64,000 nucleotides of DNA, from contig NZ_LN869529.1 of the NCBI RefSeq assembly GCF_001244995.1, positions 1,692,957 through 1,756,956 of the forward strand, read 5' to 3'. How positions within the stretch are numbered: position 1 is the first letter of the stretch; each line of letters begins with the position of its first letter. Below the pieces are notes generated by a model. It was given only the letters and a program-made list of their open reading frames with translations. It was not told where the DNA came from and searched no databases. The position numbers and the translations under genes were made by a program. The stretch comes from Intestinimonas massiliensis (ex Afouda et al. 2020) (GTDB taxonomy: Bacteria; Bacillota; Clostridia; Oscillospirales; Oscillospiraceae). Positions 32,507-40,990 of the stretch are shown here, piece by piece.

Positions 32507-32758
32507 TCAGGCCAGCGCCCGTTCCTGCTTGCGCTTGAGTATCTCCAGCTTGCGGATCACATAGGGGGACTCGGTGACCACCTTTACCGGCTGGGTAAAG
32601 TCCAGCGTGAACAGTCCGATAAAAGACTTGGCATCTACACGGATGCGGTCGTCCATGGAGTGCAGGAAGACCTCTTCCTTGACGTCGCAGGCGATCTCCT
32701 GCAGGCGCTGGAGCTCGGCGACGGAATGAAACTTCATTTCGATCAACATAATTGGCAT
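32507..32758 (-). CDS. HPr-like protein without active-site histidine
   Basis: An 83-residue protein with the HPr C-terminal pattern VDAKSFIGLFTLDFTQPVKVV (Ser46-region-like). The residues near position 15 lack the phospho-His motif (the segment is VAELQRLQEIA), so it is not a working PTS HPr. Such proteins are common in Clostridia. The start may be 32758 (two bases from GGAGG) or 32749. Confidence 0.78.
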   Translation of the reverse strand: MPIMLIEMKFHSVAELQRLQEIACDVKEEVFLHSMDDRIRVDAKSFIGLFTLDFTQPVKVVTESPYVIRKLEILKRKQERALA

Positions 32759-32777
32759 TACCTCCTTATCTGCTCCG

Positions 32778-32806
32778 AGTATAACACGCCGGGGCGGTCC
32801 GCGCAA
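32778..32806 (-). promoter_or_regulatory. Promoter of HPr-like gene
   Basis: On the - strand TTGCGC (32801-32806), 17 bases, TATACT (32778-32783), then the ribosome binding site of the HPr-like gene. The region 32807-32917 shows nothing else clear. Confidence 0.6.
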
Positions 32807-32917
32807 TTGTCACCTTATCCAAACTTCGAAGTGTCATATTCTTTCGTTTGAAGCTATTTTTTGTTTTGTTTATAGGACCCAGGCCCCATCTTCCCCAAAT
32901 AGTCCCCTCCTTTGTCG

Positions 32918-32956
32918 AAAACAGGAGCGCCGCCCTCGGGCGGCGCTCCTGTTTTT
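32918..32956 (-). terminator. htpG terminator
   Basis: A perfect 18-bp stem (AAAACAGGAGCGCCGCCC with its complement) three bases after the htpG stop, with a T-run. Confidence 0.9.
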
Positions 32957-32958
32957 GT

Positions 32959-34875
32959 TCACTTCATCAAACTGCACACCAGCTCGGTGTAGCGGGAGGG
33001 GTCCTCCAGAGGGAAGCCGGCGATGAGCAGCGCCTGGTCGTACAGGATCTCGGCATATGTGCCCGCCAGCTCCTTATCGCTGTCCAGGGCGGCCCGGAGC
33101 GCGGCAAAGGCGCCGGAATCCGGATTGAGCTCCAGCACCCGCTGGGCCTTCATAAATTTGGCCTGCTCGGGGTCCACCCGCTGGAAATACTTCTCCATCT
33201 CCAGGGTGACCGGGCCGTCGGAGGTCATGCACACCGGGGCGGATTTCAGGATCTTGGACACCCGGGCCTCCTTGATCCGGTCGCCCAGGGCCTCTTTGAC
33301 GAAGTCCAGCACATCCTTATTCTCCTCGGCCTTCTTCTCGCTGGCCGCCTTCTCCTCGTCGCTCTCGGGCAGGGCGTCGTTGTCGTTGACGTTCTTGAAG
33401 GCCTTGCCGTCCAGCTCGGCCAGAGTATTCATGATGAACTCATCCACCTCGTCCGTGAGGTAGAGGATCTCATAGCCCTGATCCAGAATGCGCTCGGCCT
33501 GGGGCAGCTTGGCCGCCTTCTCCACGCTCTCGGCGCAGAGGTAGTAGACGTAGGGCTGGTCCTCGGCCATGCGCGCCTTGTATTCGGCCAGGGTGGTGTT
33601 CTTCCCCTCCCTGGAGGACCAGAACAGCAGCAGGTCCCTCAGCAGGTCCTTTTTGGCTCCGTACTCCCCCACCACGCCGTACTTGATCTGGCGGCCGAAG
33701 GCGGACCAGAACTTCTCATACTTCTCCCGGTCGTCCTTTTGGAGCTTCAGCAGTTCGGCCTTGATCTTCTTCTCCAGGTTGGCGGCGATGACCTTGAGCT
33801 GCCGGGTGTGCTGGAGCATTTCCCGGGAGATATTCAGGGAGAAGTCGGGGGAGTCCACCACGCCCCGGACGAAGGAGAAGCAGTCGGGCACCAGGTCGGC
33901 GCACTTGTCCATGATGAGCACGCCGGAGGAGTAAAGCTGCAGGCCTTTCTGATACTCCCGGGTGTAAAAGTCAAAGGGGGCCCGGGCGGGAAGATAGAGC
34001 AGAGCCTTATACTCCACCATGCCCTCGGCGGAGGTGTGGATCACCGCCAGGGGGTCCTCCCAATCTCCGAACTTCTCCTTGTAGAACTGGTTGTAGTCCT
34101 CGTCCTTCAGCTCGCTCTTGGGCCTCTGCCACAGGGGCACCATGGAGTTGAGGGTCTCCCACTCCTTCACAGTCTCATACTCGGGCCGGTAGTCCTCCGG
34201 CGCGTCCTCCGGCTTGGGCTTCTGATGGGAGTGCTCCATCTCCATGACGATGGGATAGTGGATATAGTCGGAGTATTTCTTCACCAGCTCGTCCAGCCGG
34301 TAGGTCTCCAGATAGGGGTCGTAGTCGTCGTCCTCGGTGTTGTCCTTGATGTGCAGGGTGATGTCGGTGCCCACGGTCGGTTTTTCACAGGCGGTGAGGG
34401 TGTAGCCGTCCGCACCGGCGGACTCCCACTTCCACGCCTCGTCCGAGCCGTAGGCCCTGGAGACCACCGTCACCCGGTCGGCCACCATGAAGGCGGAATA
34501 GAAGCCCACGCCGAACTGGCCGATGATGTCGGTCTTGTCCCCCTCGTCCTTCTGGGCCAGCTCCTGCTTAAACTGGAGAGAGCCGCTGCGGGCGATGGTG
34601 CCCAGGTTGGCCTCCAGCTCCTCCTTGGTCATGCCGATGCCGTTGTCGGAGATGGTGAGGGTACGCTGCTCCTTGTCAGGGACCAGCGTAATTTTGAAGT
34701 CTCCCCGGTCCAGACCCACCTGATCGTCGGTGAGGGCCTTGTAGGCCAGCTTGTCCACCGCGTCGCTGGCGTTGGAGATGAGCTCCCGGAGGAAAATCTC
34801 CTTGTGGGTGTAGATGGAGTTGATCATCAGGTCCAGCAGCCGCTTTGATTCCGCCTTGAATTGTTTTTTTACCAT
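32959..34875 (-). CDS. htpG: Chaperone Hsp90 (HtpG)
   Basis: A 638-residue bacterial Hsp90 with the N-terminal GHKL ATPase (FLRELISNASDAVDKL, DNGIGMTKEEL, GQFGVGFYSAFMV), the middle domain (SRE.LQ, the FVRGVVDSPDFSLNISREMLQ segment) and the C-terminal dimerisation domain. ATG 34875 after GGAGG is chosen; the upstream in-frame start is in the control region. Expression is probably HrcA-controlled through the CIRCE element upstream. Confidence 0.97.
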   Translation of the reverse strand: MVKKQFKAESKRLLDLMINSIYTHKEIFLRELISNASDAVDKLAYKALTDDQVGLDRGDFKITLVPDKEQRTLTISDNGIGMTKEELEANLGTIARSGSLQFKQELAQKDEGDKTDIIGQFGVGFYSAFMVADRVTVVSRAYGSDEAWKWESAGADGYTLTACEKPTVGTDITLHIKDNTEDDDYDPYLETYRLDELVKKYSDYIHYPIVMEMEHSHQKPKPEDAPEDYRPEYETVKEWETLNSMVPLWQRPKSELKDEDYNQFYKEKFGDWEDPLAVIHTSAEGMVEYKALLYLPARAPFDFYTREYQKGLQLYSSGVLIMDKCADLVPDCFSFVRGVVDSPDFSLNISREMLQHTRQLKVIAANLEKKIKAELLKLQKDDREKYEKFWSAFGRQIKYGVVGEYGAKKDLLRDLLLFWSSREGKNTTLAEYKARMAEDQPYVYYLCAESVEKAAKLPQAERILDQGYEILYLTDEVDEFIMNTLAELDGKAFKNVNDNDALPESDEEKAASEKKAEENKDVLDFVKEALGDRIKEARVSKILKSAPVCMTSDGPVTLEMEKYFQRVDPEQAKFMKAQRVLELNPDSGAFAALRAALDSDKELAGTYAEILYDQALLIAGFPLEDPSRYTELVCSLMK

Positions 34876-34918
34876 GGTGCACGCCTCCGTATATATGAAT
34901 CTCCTTATAAACATAGCG

Positions 34919-34978
34919 TTAGCACTCATTATCCAAGAGTGCTAACGCTATCATAATACTTAGGATACGATTTTTCAA
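34919..34978 (-). promoter_or_regulatory. htpG promoter with CIRCE element
   Basis: A perfect CIRCE inverted repeat, TTAGCACTC-N9-GAGTGCTAA, at 34919-34945 binds the heat-shock repressor HrcA. On the - strand TTGAAA (34973-34978), 17 bases, TATGAT (34950-34955) lies immediately upstream. Confidence 0.93.
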
Positions 34979-35007
34979 GAGGGTTCAAAAAATATTTACA
35001 ATTTGAC

Positions 35008-36438
35008 CTACTCCGCCAGGGTGACGGAAAAGGTCTGCCGGAATGTCTGCGTCTCCCCCTCCACAGGCCACAGGTAGTCTCCCACCGTCTCGTAGCCCGT
35101 ATAGTCCGCCTGATTGGTCACCGTCAGACCATAGCAGGTAAAGCTGTAGTCCTCATGGGCCGGCCCCATCTGCTCCAGCGCCTCCATGGCCGCCCGACGC
35201 CAGTTGAACAGCCCCACCTCCGACCGGGCGCACAGCAGCGCGAGCACCGTGGCAGCCGGCCGGCTGCCGGAGCCGAACGGCAGCTCCGGCGCACGCTCCT
35301 GAAAGGAAACGGCGGTCAGCACGCCGTCGGACAGGGTGTAGTCAAACGCAGGGGGCGACCTGCCTCCGGTCCAATCCAAAACGATCGCGTTTTCAGCCCC
35401 ATTCTCCTGCCAGGTCCCGGATACGTCCAGTTGGTAGCCCGCCTCTCCAAAATACCGCCCATACACATCGTTGTAGTTGCGGGCAAATCCCGCCACCGTC
35501 AGGGGGCCCCGCACCGGCGGTACCAACAGATACAGACCGACCAGCACACCCAAACCCATCACGGCCCCGTAAGCCGCCGCAAGGCCCAGGCAGCGCAGCG
35601 CCCGCAGGTCCCGGATGGTGTAGGCCTGCTCTTCCTCCCAGGGCAGAGGCTCCCCGGCGTCGCAGGCCCTGTAGCACTTGTAATTGCGATAGAGATTGTA
35701 GAGGGGGATGCCATAGCCCTCACCGCGGCAAAACACCCCGGCCAGCCGGGCGGCAGCCTGCGAGAAGCTCAGCTTGCCGCCTTCGGCGTTTCGGACCGTC
35801 AGACCGAGGACCCACTTGCCCGGCGTATAGCCCCAGGTGCTCAGCAGCAGGGGCTCCAGCACGAACTGCACCGCCCAGGTCAGATAGCTCATCAGCAGCG
35901 TCCACAACAGTCCGTCTCCCGCCTGGAAGCGAAACCCCAGCGCCAGGACGGCGTTCAGCAGCAGGCGGCACAGTCCGAAGTCCAGGCTACGGGCAAAAAA
36001 CCGCCGCCAGGGATGGCTGACCGTGGGCAGGGCATCGGCCTCCACGCTCTGGAACCGGGCGCCGCCCCGCTCCAGCCGCTCCATCTCCTCCAGATACCGG
36101 ACCGCGTCCAGATCCCGGTAACTCACCTGGTCCGCCTCCATCCGGCGGCACAGCGTCCGGGCGGCCTCCAGATCCGACGCCCGCCGCCGGAGGTCCTCCT
36201 CCTGAGCCGCCAAAAGAGCGGTCAGTTCCTTTCCGCCCTGCTGGAGCGCCCGGATGTCCTCCACCGGGACCTGGAGCTGCCGCAGCAGTTTGATCTTCCG
36301 CAGGGTCTCCAGGTCATCCGGGGTGTAGTCCCGGTAACCATTCTCCAGCCGGAGCGGAGAAAGCAGCCCCTCCTTTTCGTAGAACCGGATGTTGGCCCGG
36401 CTCATGCCCAGAGCCTGTTCCAATTCCTTGACCGTCAT
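35008..36438 (-). CDS. MerR-type regulator fused to RDD membrane domain
   Basis: A 476-residue protein. Residues 1-70 are a MerR winged helix (LEQALGMSRANIRFYEKEGLLSPLRLENGYRDYTPDDLE), followed by a dimerising helix. Residues about 145-320 are an RDD-family membrane domain (FFARSLDFGLCRLLLNAVLA, GYTPGKWVLGLTVR) with about four membrane helices. The C-terminal 150 residues are a predicted extracytoplasmic domain. This would be a membrane-tethered transcription factor. Its own promoter has MerR-type geometry. Confidence 0.88.
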   Translation of the reverse strand: MTVKELEQALGMSRANIRFYEKEGLLSPLRLENGYRDYTPDDLETLRKIKLLRQLQVPVEDIRALQQGGKELTALLAAQEEDLRRRASDLEAARTLCRRMEADQVSYRDLDAVRYLEEMERLERGGARFQSVEADALPTVSHPWRRFFARSLDFGLCRLLLNAVLALGFRFQAGDGLLWTLLMSYLTWAVQFVLEPLLLSTWGYTPGKWVLGLTVRNAEGGKLSFSQAAARLAGVFCRGEGYGIPLYNLYRNYKCYRACDAGEPLPWEEEQAYTIRDLRALRCLGLAAAYGAVMGLGVLVGLYLLVPPVRGPLTVAGFARNYNDVYGRYFGEAGYQLDVSGTWQENGAENAIVLDWTGGRSPPAFDYTLSDGVLTAVSFQERAPELPFGSGSRPAATVLALLCARSEVGLFNWRRAAMEALEQMGPAHEDYSFTCYGLTVTNQADYTGYETVGDYLWPVEGETQTFRQTFSVTLAE

Positions 36439-36459
36439 GGAATCCCTCCTTTTGAGGGC

Positions 36460-36490
36460 ATTGTAAAGGATAAAGCAACTTTACAGTCAA
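36460..36490 (-). promoter_or_regulatory. MerR-type promoter (19-bp spacer with dyad)
   Basis: On the - strand TTGACT (36485-36490), a 19-base spacer, and TACAAT (36460-36465). The spacer holds the dyad GTAAAG-N10-CTTTAC (36463-36484), the classic MerR operator that is untwisted for activation. It precedes the MerR-RDD gene, suggesting autoregulation. Confidence 0.82.
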
Positions 36491-36500
36491 GCCCTTTCCC

Positions 36501-36887
36501 TCAATTTTTCAGCATTTCCTCCACCAGCTCCACCGCCAGGAACACCATCCGGTCGCAATGCTCCTTTTTCTCCTCCCCGCGCTCTTTGGCGCATTTGAGC
36601 AGTTCGGCGCAGTCCAGATACTGGGACCCCTCCCGAAAAGCCCGCTGGAAGGCCTGCGCGTCCTGACTGCCGCTCTTTCCCATGAGGCCCAGGGCCATCA
36701 GCCCCCCGGTCACCGCCCCGCACACCGAGCCGCGCCGCATCCCGGAGCCAAAATGCTCGGCCAGCTTCAAAACGGCCTCCTCGTCCAGCCCCAGCTCCTC
36801 GGCGAAGGGCAGCACCACCGACTGGCAGCAGTTGTAGTGCCGGGCGGTGTCGGCCCGAAGCTCCCGGGCCCGTTCCAACTTAGTCAT
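36501..36887 (-). CDS. C-GCAxxG-C-C family protein
   Basis: A 128-residue redox-type protein of the C_GCAxxG_C_C family: NCCQSVV (about residue 20), GSVCGAVTGGLMALG (GCAxxG-like), and later CAELLKC and HCDRM cysteines. ATG 36887 with GGAGG eight bases upstream is chosen over an earlier in-frame ATG. The conserved cysteines suggest a metal or redox role. Confidence 0.85.
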   Translation of the reverse strand: MTKLERARELRADTARHYNCCQSVVLPFAEELGLDEEAVLKLAEHFGSGMRRGSVCGAVTGGLMALGLMGKSGSQDAQAFQRAFREGSQYLDCAELLKCAKERGEEKKEHCDRMVFLAVELVEEMLKN

Positions 36888-37083
36888 GACAGAATTCCTC
36901 CTTTTCCCGTTCAAAAATCAGATCCAGGTTGCACAGCACCCCGCTGCCGCTGATGTGGGTGGGGATACAGCCGGCGTACCGCCAGCCCTGGGCGGCGTGC
37001 TGGTCGATGATCGCCCGGTGCTCCTGGAACTTGGCGGCGGCCACGCCGTCGGACAGCAGGTTTACGTATTTGTACTCGTACAT
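36880..37083 (-). CDS. DUF4177 protein
   Basis: A 67-residue protein with the DUF4177 pattern (YEYKYVNL ... HRAIIDQHAAQGWRYAGCIPT...LDLIFERE). Its end overlaps the next gene by eight bases, and it follows recG by 13 bases. Function is unknown. Confidence 0.82.
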   Translation of the reverse strand: MYEYKYVNLLSDGVAAAKFQEHRAIIDQHAAQGWRYAGCIPTHISGSGVLCNLDLIFEREKEEFCHD

Positions 37084-37096
37084 ATCCGGTCTCCTC

Positions 37097-39316
37097 TCAA
37101 TTGAACATATCGGGATTTTCCTCGAACAGCCGCCGCACCTTCTCCAGTAAAGGCCGGTGCTCCGGACGGGACAGATCCGGGTCGGCGGAGAGCAGCGCCG
37201 CCGCGGCGTCCCGGGCCTCCTTGAGCACCCGGGTGTCGGTGTTCAGGTCGGCCATGCGCAGCGCGGGCAGGCCGTGCTGTCGGCGGCCGAAAAAGTCGCC
37301 GGGCCCGCGGAGCTTCAGGTCCTCCTCGGCGATCCGGAAGCCGTCGGCGGTGTCCACCAGCACCTTGAGCCGGGCCCGGGTCTCCGGGCTGCGGTTGTCG
37401 CTGACCAGCACGCACCAGGACTGGTGCTCCCCCCGGCCCACCCGGCCCCGGAGCTGGTGGAGCTGGCTCAGGCCGTAACGGTCGGCGTTTTCCACGATCA
37501 TCAGCGTGGCGTTGGCCACGTCCACCCCCACCTCGACGACGGTGGTGGACACCAGGATATGGGTCTCCCCCCGGGCGAAGGCGGCCATGGCCGCCTCCTT
37601 GTCCTTCGCTTTCATCCTGCCGTGGACCAGCCCCACCCGCAGGTCGGGGAACACCTGCTTTTGCAGCCCTTCTGCGTACTCCACCACCCGCTTCAGATCG
37701 GCGGCGGCGCTCTCCGGGTCGGTCTCGATGGCGGGGCAGACGATGTAGGCCTGCCGCCCCTGGCGGATCTGCTCGCGGACAAAGCCGTACATCCGCTGCC
37801 GTTTGGATTCCCCCACCAGCACCGTTTTCACCGGAAGGCGGCCCGGCGGAAGCTGGTCGATGACCGACACGTCCAGGTCCCCGTAGATGATAAGGGCCAG
37901 GGTGCGGGGGATGGGGGTGGCCGACATGACCAGCACATGGGGGCGAATTTTTTTCTCGCCCTTGGCGGCCAAGGCCGCCCGCTGCTCCACTTCCCTACAG
38001 CGGCATGCCGCTGTAGGGACCCCATCCATTCCATTTGCGGCCGGGGGAACTGAATCCCCCCGGCCTTCGCCGCACAGGCGGCGGCCCGCCTCGGGCGGGC
38101 AATCCGGCGTGTTCGCCTTGGCGGCCAGGGCCGCCCGCTGCTCCACGCCGAAGCGTTGCTGCTCGTCGGCCACCACCAGGCCCAGCCGCCGGAAGGCCAC
38201 CGGTCCGGACAGCAAAGCGTGGGTCCCCACCACGAAGTCAATCTCCCCCGCCTCCAGGGCGGCATAGACCCTCTTTTTTTCTCCGGCCCGCATACTGCCG
38301 GTGAGCAGTCCCACCCGCATCCCAGCCGGGGCGAGCAGCGCCGACAGGGAGCGGCAGTGCTGCTCGGCCAGGATCTCAGTGGGGGCCATCATGGCCGCCT
38401 GCCAGCCGCTGCGGAAGGCCATCCAGGCACAGGCCGCGGCCACCGCCGTCTTGCCCGAGCCCACGTCCCCCTGGACCAGCCGGTTCATGGGCCGTCCCGA
38501 GGTCAGATCGGCGGCGCACTCGGAGATGGTCCGCCGCTGGGCCTCCGTGGGCGCAAAGGGCAGCAGAGCATAAAAGTCCGCCGGGTCGCAGGCCGGAAAG
38601 GCCGGCCCCTCCCCCCCGCTGCGGCGCTGGCGCAACAGGGCCAGGCCGGCGGATAGGGTGAAGAGCTCCTCAAACACCAGCCGCCGTTTGGCCCGGGCCA
38701 GGGCGTCAAAGTCCTGGGGAAAGTGGATACTGCGGCAGGAGAACTCCGCCGGGGCCAGGTCATGGGCCTCCAGTAGATCCGCGGGCAGGGTCTCGGCCAC
38801 CTGGCAGGCGCACTCCTCCACCGCCCGCTGGGCCAGGCCGGCCAGCAGGTTGTTGGACACCCCCGCCGTCAGGGGATAGACCGGCAGGATGCGCCCGGTA
38901 AACCGGGCCCGGTCCTCCCGCTCGAACACCGGGTTGGTCATCTGGCGGCCCCCCCGGTCCCCCTCCACCCGGCCGTAGAAAATGTACTCCTGCCCGGGGA
39001 CCAGGGCATCTCTGACGTAGCTCTGATTGAAGAAGGTAAGGGTCATGGCGGCGGAGCCGTCCACCACCTTTACCCGGGTCAGCTCCAGTCCCTTTCGGAT
39101 GCGGGAGAGCCGCGGCGTCTCGGCCACCATGGCGGAAACGCACACCGGCGTATCCGCCGGGGCCTGGGCGATGGCGTACCGCTTGGTCCGGTCCTCATAG
39201 TCCCGGGGGTAGTAGCCCAGCAGATCCCCCACCGTTCTCAAGCCCAGCTTTTCCAGGCTCCTGGCCCGGGCGGGGCCCACTCCGGGCAGGGCCGTCAGGG
39301 GGGTATTCAGCTCCAT
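37097..39316 (-). CDS. recG: ATP-dependent DNA helicase RecG with 52-residue in-frame insertion
   Basis: A 739-residue branch-migration helicase with the wedge OB domain (residues about 60-160), Walker A GDVGSGKTAVA, DEQQ motif II (near residue 385), SATPIPRT motif III, and the C-terminal helicase half with QLRGRVGRG. Between motifs II and III, about 52 residues (near 400-452) are inserted, repeating VEQRAALAAK on both sides. RecG normally has about 680-690 residues. The insertion lies in a loop that often varies, so the enzyme may still work. Confidence 0.95.
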   Translation of the reverse strand: MELNTPLTALPGVGPARARSLEKLGLRTVGDLLGYYPRDYEDRTKRYAIAQAPADTPVCVSAMVAETPRLSRIRKGLELTRVKVVDGSAAMTLTFFNQSYVRDALVPGQEYIFYGRVEGDRGGRQMTNPVFEREDRARFTGRILPVYPLTAGVSNNLLAGLAQRAVEECACQVAETLPADLLEAHDLAPAEFSCRSIHFPQDFDALARAKRRLVFEELFTLSAGLALLRQRRSGGEGPAFPACDPADFYALLPFAPTEAQRRTISECAADLTSGRPMNRLVQGDVGSGKTAVAAACAWMAFRSGWQAAMMAPTEILAEQHCRSLSALLAPAGMRVGLLTGSMRAGEKKRVYAALEAGEIDFVVGTHALLSGPVAFRRLGLVVADEQQRFGVEQRAALAAKANTPDCPPEAGRRLCGEGRGDSVPPAANGMDGVPTAACRCREVEQRAALAAKGEKKIRPHVLVMSATPIPRTLALIIYGDLDVSVIDQLPPGRLPVKTVLVGESKRQRMYGFVREQIRQGRQAYIVCPAIETDPESAAADLKRVVEYAEGLQKQVFPDLRVGLVHGRMKAKDKEAAMAAFARGETHILVSTTVVEVGVDVANATLMIVENADRYGLSQLHQLRGRVGRGEHQSWCVLVSDNRSPETRARLKVLVDTADGFRIAEEDLKLRGPGDFFGRRQHGLPALRMADLNTDTRVLKEARDAAAALLSADPDLSRPEHRPLLEKVRRLFEENPDMFN
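37960..38146. mobile_element. Palindrome-rich element inserted in frame in recG, 31-bp direct repeats
   Basis: Two 31-bp copies (37960-37990 and 38116-38146, one mismatch) flank a 125-bp insert, giving a total offset of 156 bp (52 codons). The insert has perfect palindromes around 37993-38020, 38041-38064 and 38083-38100. It has no ORF of its own and keeps the recG frame. This resembles palindromic mobile elements such as Rickettsia RPEs. Confidence 0.75.
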
Positions 39317-39903
39317 TCCTCTTCCTCTTGTAGAAACGCATCTCTTGTATACAGTGCGTTGAGGACCGGCAGCAGGGCATTGGGGGACAGATGCTCCGGC
39401 AGGTCCAGTTTTTCCAGCAGCACCCCCCGCCGCTCCGCCGCCCCCGGCCCGCCGGAGAGCCCCAGCGCGAACAGATCGGCCTTGGTGATGGGCGGGGAGG
39501 TCTGGGCGGCGGCGTCCGGCTCGTCCAGAAAGGTGGCCCCCGCCCGGCGGAGCACAGCCTCCAGCACCGCCGGGGACATGCCCTCCACCCCCAGCTTGCC
39601 CTCCTTGCCGGGGGCGCGCTTGCGGCGCTCCTTGCCGGGCACGTCGGGAATATAGGCGTGCTTTACCCCCTGGGCGGGCAGGGCGCTTTTCAGGTGGCCG
39701 CGGATGAGAAAGCCCGCCCCATCGGAGTCGGTGAGGACGATCAGCCCCCGGGTCCGGGCCAGACGGCGCAGCAGGGCCACCAGCTCGGCGTTTTGGAACA
39801 CGCCGAAGCCGGCGGTCTCCAGTATGACCGTGTCCACCAGCTGGGACAGGGTGTTTTTATCATAGCGGCCCTCCACCACGATGGCCTCCTGGATGCGGAA
39901 CAC
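39307..39903 (-). CDS. rnmV: Ribonuclease M5
   Basis: A 198-residue Toprim-domain nuclease that matures 5S rRNA in Firmicutes. VVEGRYD (glutamate at about residue 11) and LTDSDGAG (about residues 57-64) are the Toprim metal-binding motifs. The C-terminal DUF4093 part follows. It overlaps the recG start by ten bases. Confidence 0.88.
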   Translation of the reverse strand: MFRIQEAIVVEGRYDKNTLSQLVDTVILETAGFGVFQNAELVALLRRLARTRGLIVLTDSDGAGFLIRGHLKSALPAQGVKHAYIPDVPGKERRKRAPGKEGKLGVEGMSPAVLEAVLRRAGATFLDEPDAAAQTSPPITKADLFALGLSGGPGAAERRGVLLEKLDLPEHLSPNALLPVLNALYTRDAFLQEEEEWS

Positions 39904-39916
39904 GGGTCCACCTCCC

Positions 39917-40978
39917 TCACGCGATGCCGGTTTTCGGCTTTGTGTTGGCCAGCTTCAAAAGCAGCTCGATCAGCAGCTCTTCCCCATCGGCCCCCGAAAC
40001 CGATTTCATGGCCAGGTCGGCTTTGGCCGCCTCGGTCACCGCCATGCGGCACCAGTTCCGGTCGAACCGCCGGGCGGCGTCGGTGAGCTTCTGGGCCGGG
40101 TAGGCCGAGCGCATGGCCCAGAGCTGGGCCACATACCCGCTGCCCTTCCGGCTCTCCAGGGCCAGCCGGGCGGAGTAGAGCTGCCGAAGCTGCCGGCCCA
40201 GCACGCTCAGGAGCTTGATGGGAGGCTCCCCCATGTGGAGCAGGTCCCCCAGCACCGAGGCGGCTTTGTCGAAGTTCCCGGCGGCGATGGCGTCGGTCAT
40301 CTGGAACACCACCGCGTCCAGTTGGGGGGTGGCCACGGCGTCGATGTCGGCGCGGGTGACGACCCTGTGGCTGGCGTAGGAGCCGATTTTGCCGATCTCC
40401 GAGATGAGCCCGTTCATCAGGTCCCCGCACAGGAAGATGAGATACCGGGCCAGCTCGGAGTCAATGTCGTGGTCCAGGGCCCGGAAGCGGCGGCGGATCC
40501 AGTCCACCAGGTCCCCCTGCTCCTGCCGGGTAAACTTCACGGCGGCGCCCTGCTGCTTGAGGGCGGCGGCCAGCTTGGTCCGGGCGTCGGGCTTATACTC
40601 GATGAGATCGTAGATGAACACCAGGCATACATAGTCCGGCAGGTCGGCGAACAGGGCCGTCAGGGCCTCCTTGTCCCCCGCCGGGGCCTTGAACAGGTCA
40701 TAATCGTACACCAGCACCATGGTCCTTGGGCTCATCATGGGCAGGGCGTCGATCTCCTGGGCCAGCCGTTTGGGGTCGCAGTCCCTGCCCTGCACCGTGT
40801 GGAGGTTGAACTCCTCCAGCCCGGCGGGCACCAATTTGGTCTTCATCTGGCCCAGATAATAGTCCCGGAGGTAGGCCTCCTCCCCGTGGAACACATACAG
40901 CCGGCCGATGGTCCCGGCGGCGATATCCTGCTTGAGCTGTTTGTAGGCGGCGCTGTCCCCGCTCTGTTTTGGCGGCAT
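39917..40978 (-). CDS. holA: DNA polymerase III subunit delta
   Basis: A 353-residue clamp-loader subunit. It has the N-terminal RLYVFHGEEAYLRDYYL, the central AAA-like domain and the C-terminal KLLSVLGRQLRQLYSAR helical bundle. It follows comEC by 12 bases, the usual Firmicutes order comEC-holA. Confidence 0.9.
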   Translation of the reverse strand: MPPKQSGDSAAYKQLKQDIAAGTIGRLYVFHGEEAYLRDYYLGQMKTKLVPAGLEEFNLHTVQGRDCDPKRLAQEIDALPMMSPRTMVLVYDYDLFKAPAGDKEALTALFADLPDYVCLVFIYDLIEYKPDARTKLAAALKQQGAAVKFTRQEQGDLVDWIRRRFRALDHDIDSELARYLIFLCGDLMNGLISEIGKIGSYASHRVVTRADIDAVATPQLDAVVFQMTDAIAAGNFDKAASVLGDLLHMGEPPIKLLSVLGRQLRQLYSARLALESRKGSGYVAQLWAMRSAYPAQKLTDAARRFDRNWCRMAVTEAAKADLAMKSVSGADGEELLIELLLKLANTKPKTGIA

Positions 40979-40990
40979 ATCCTCTCTCCT

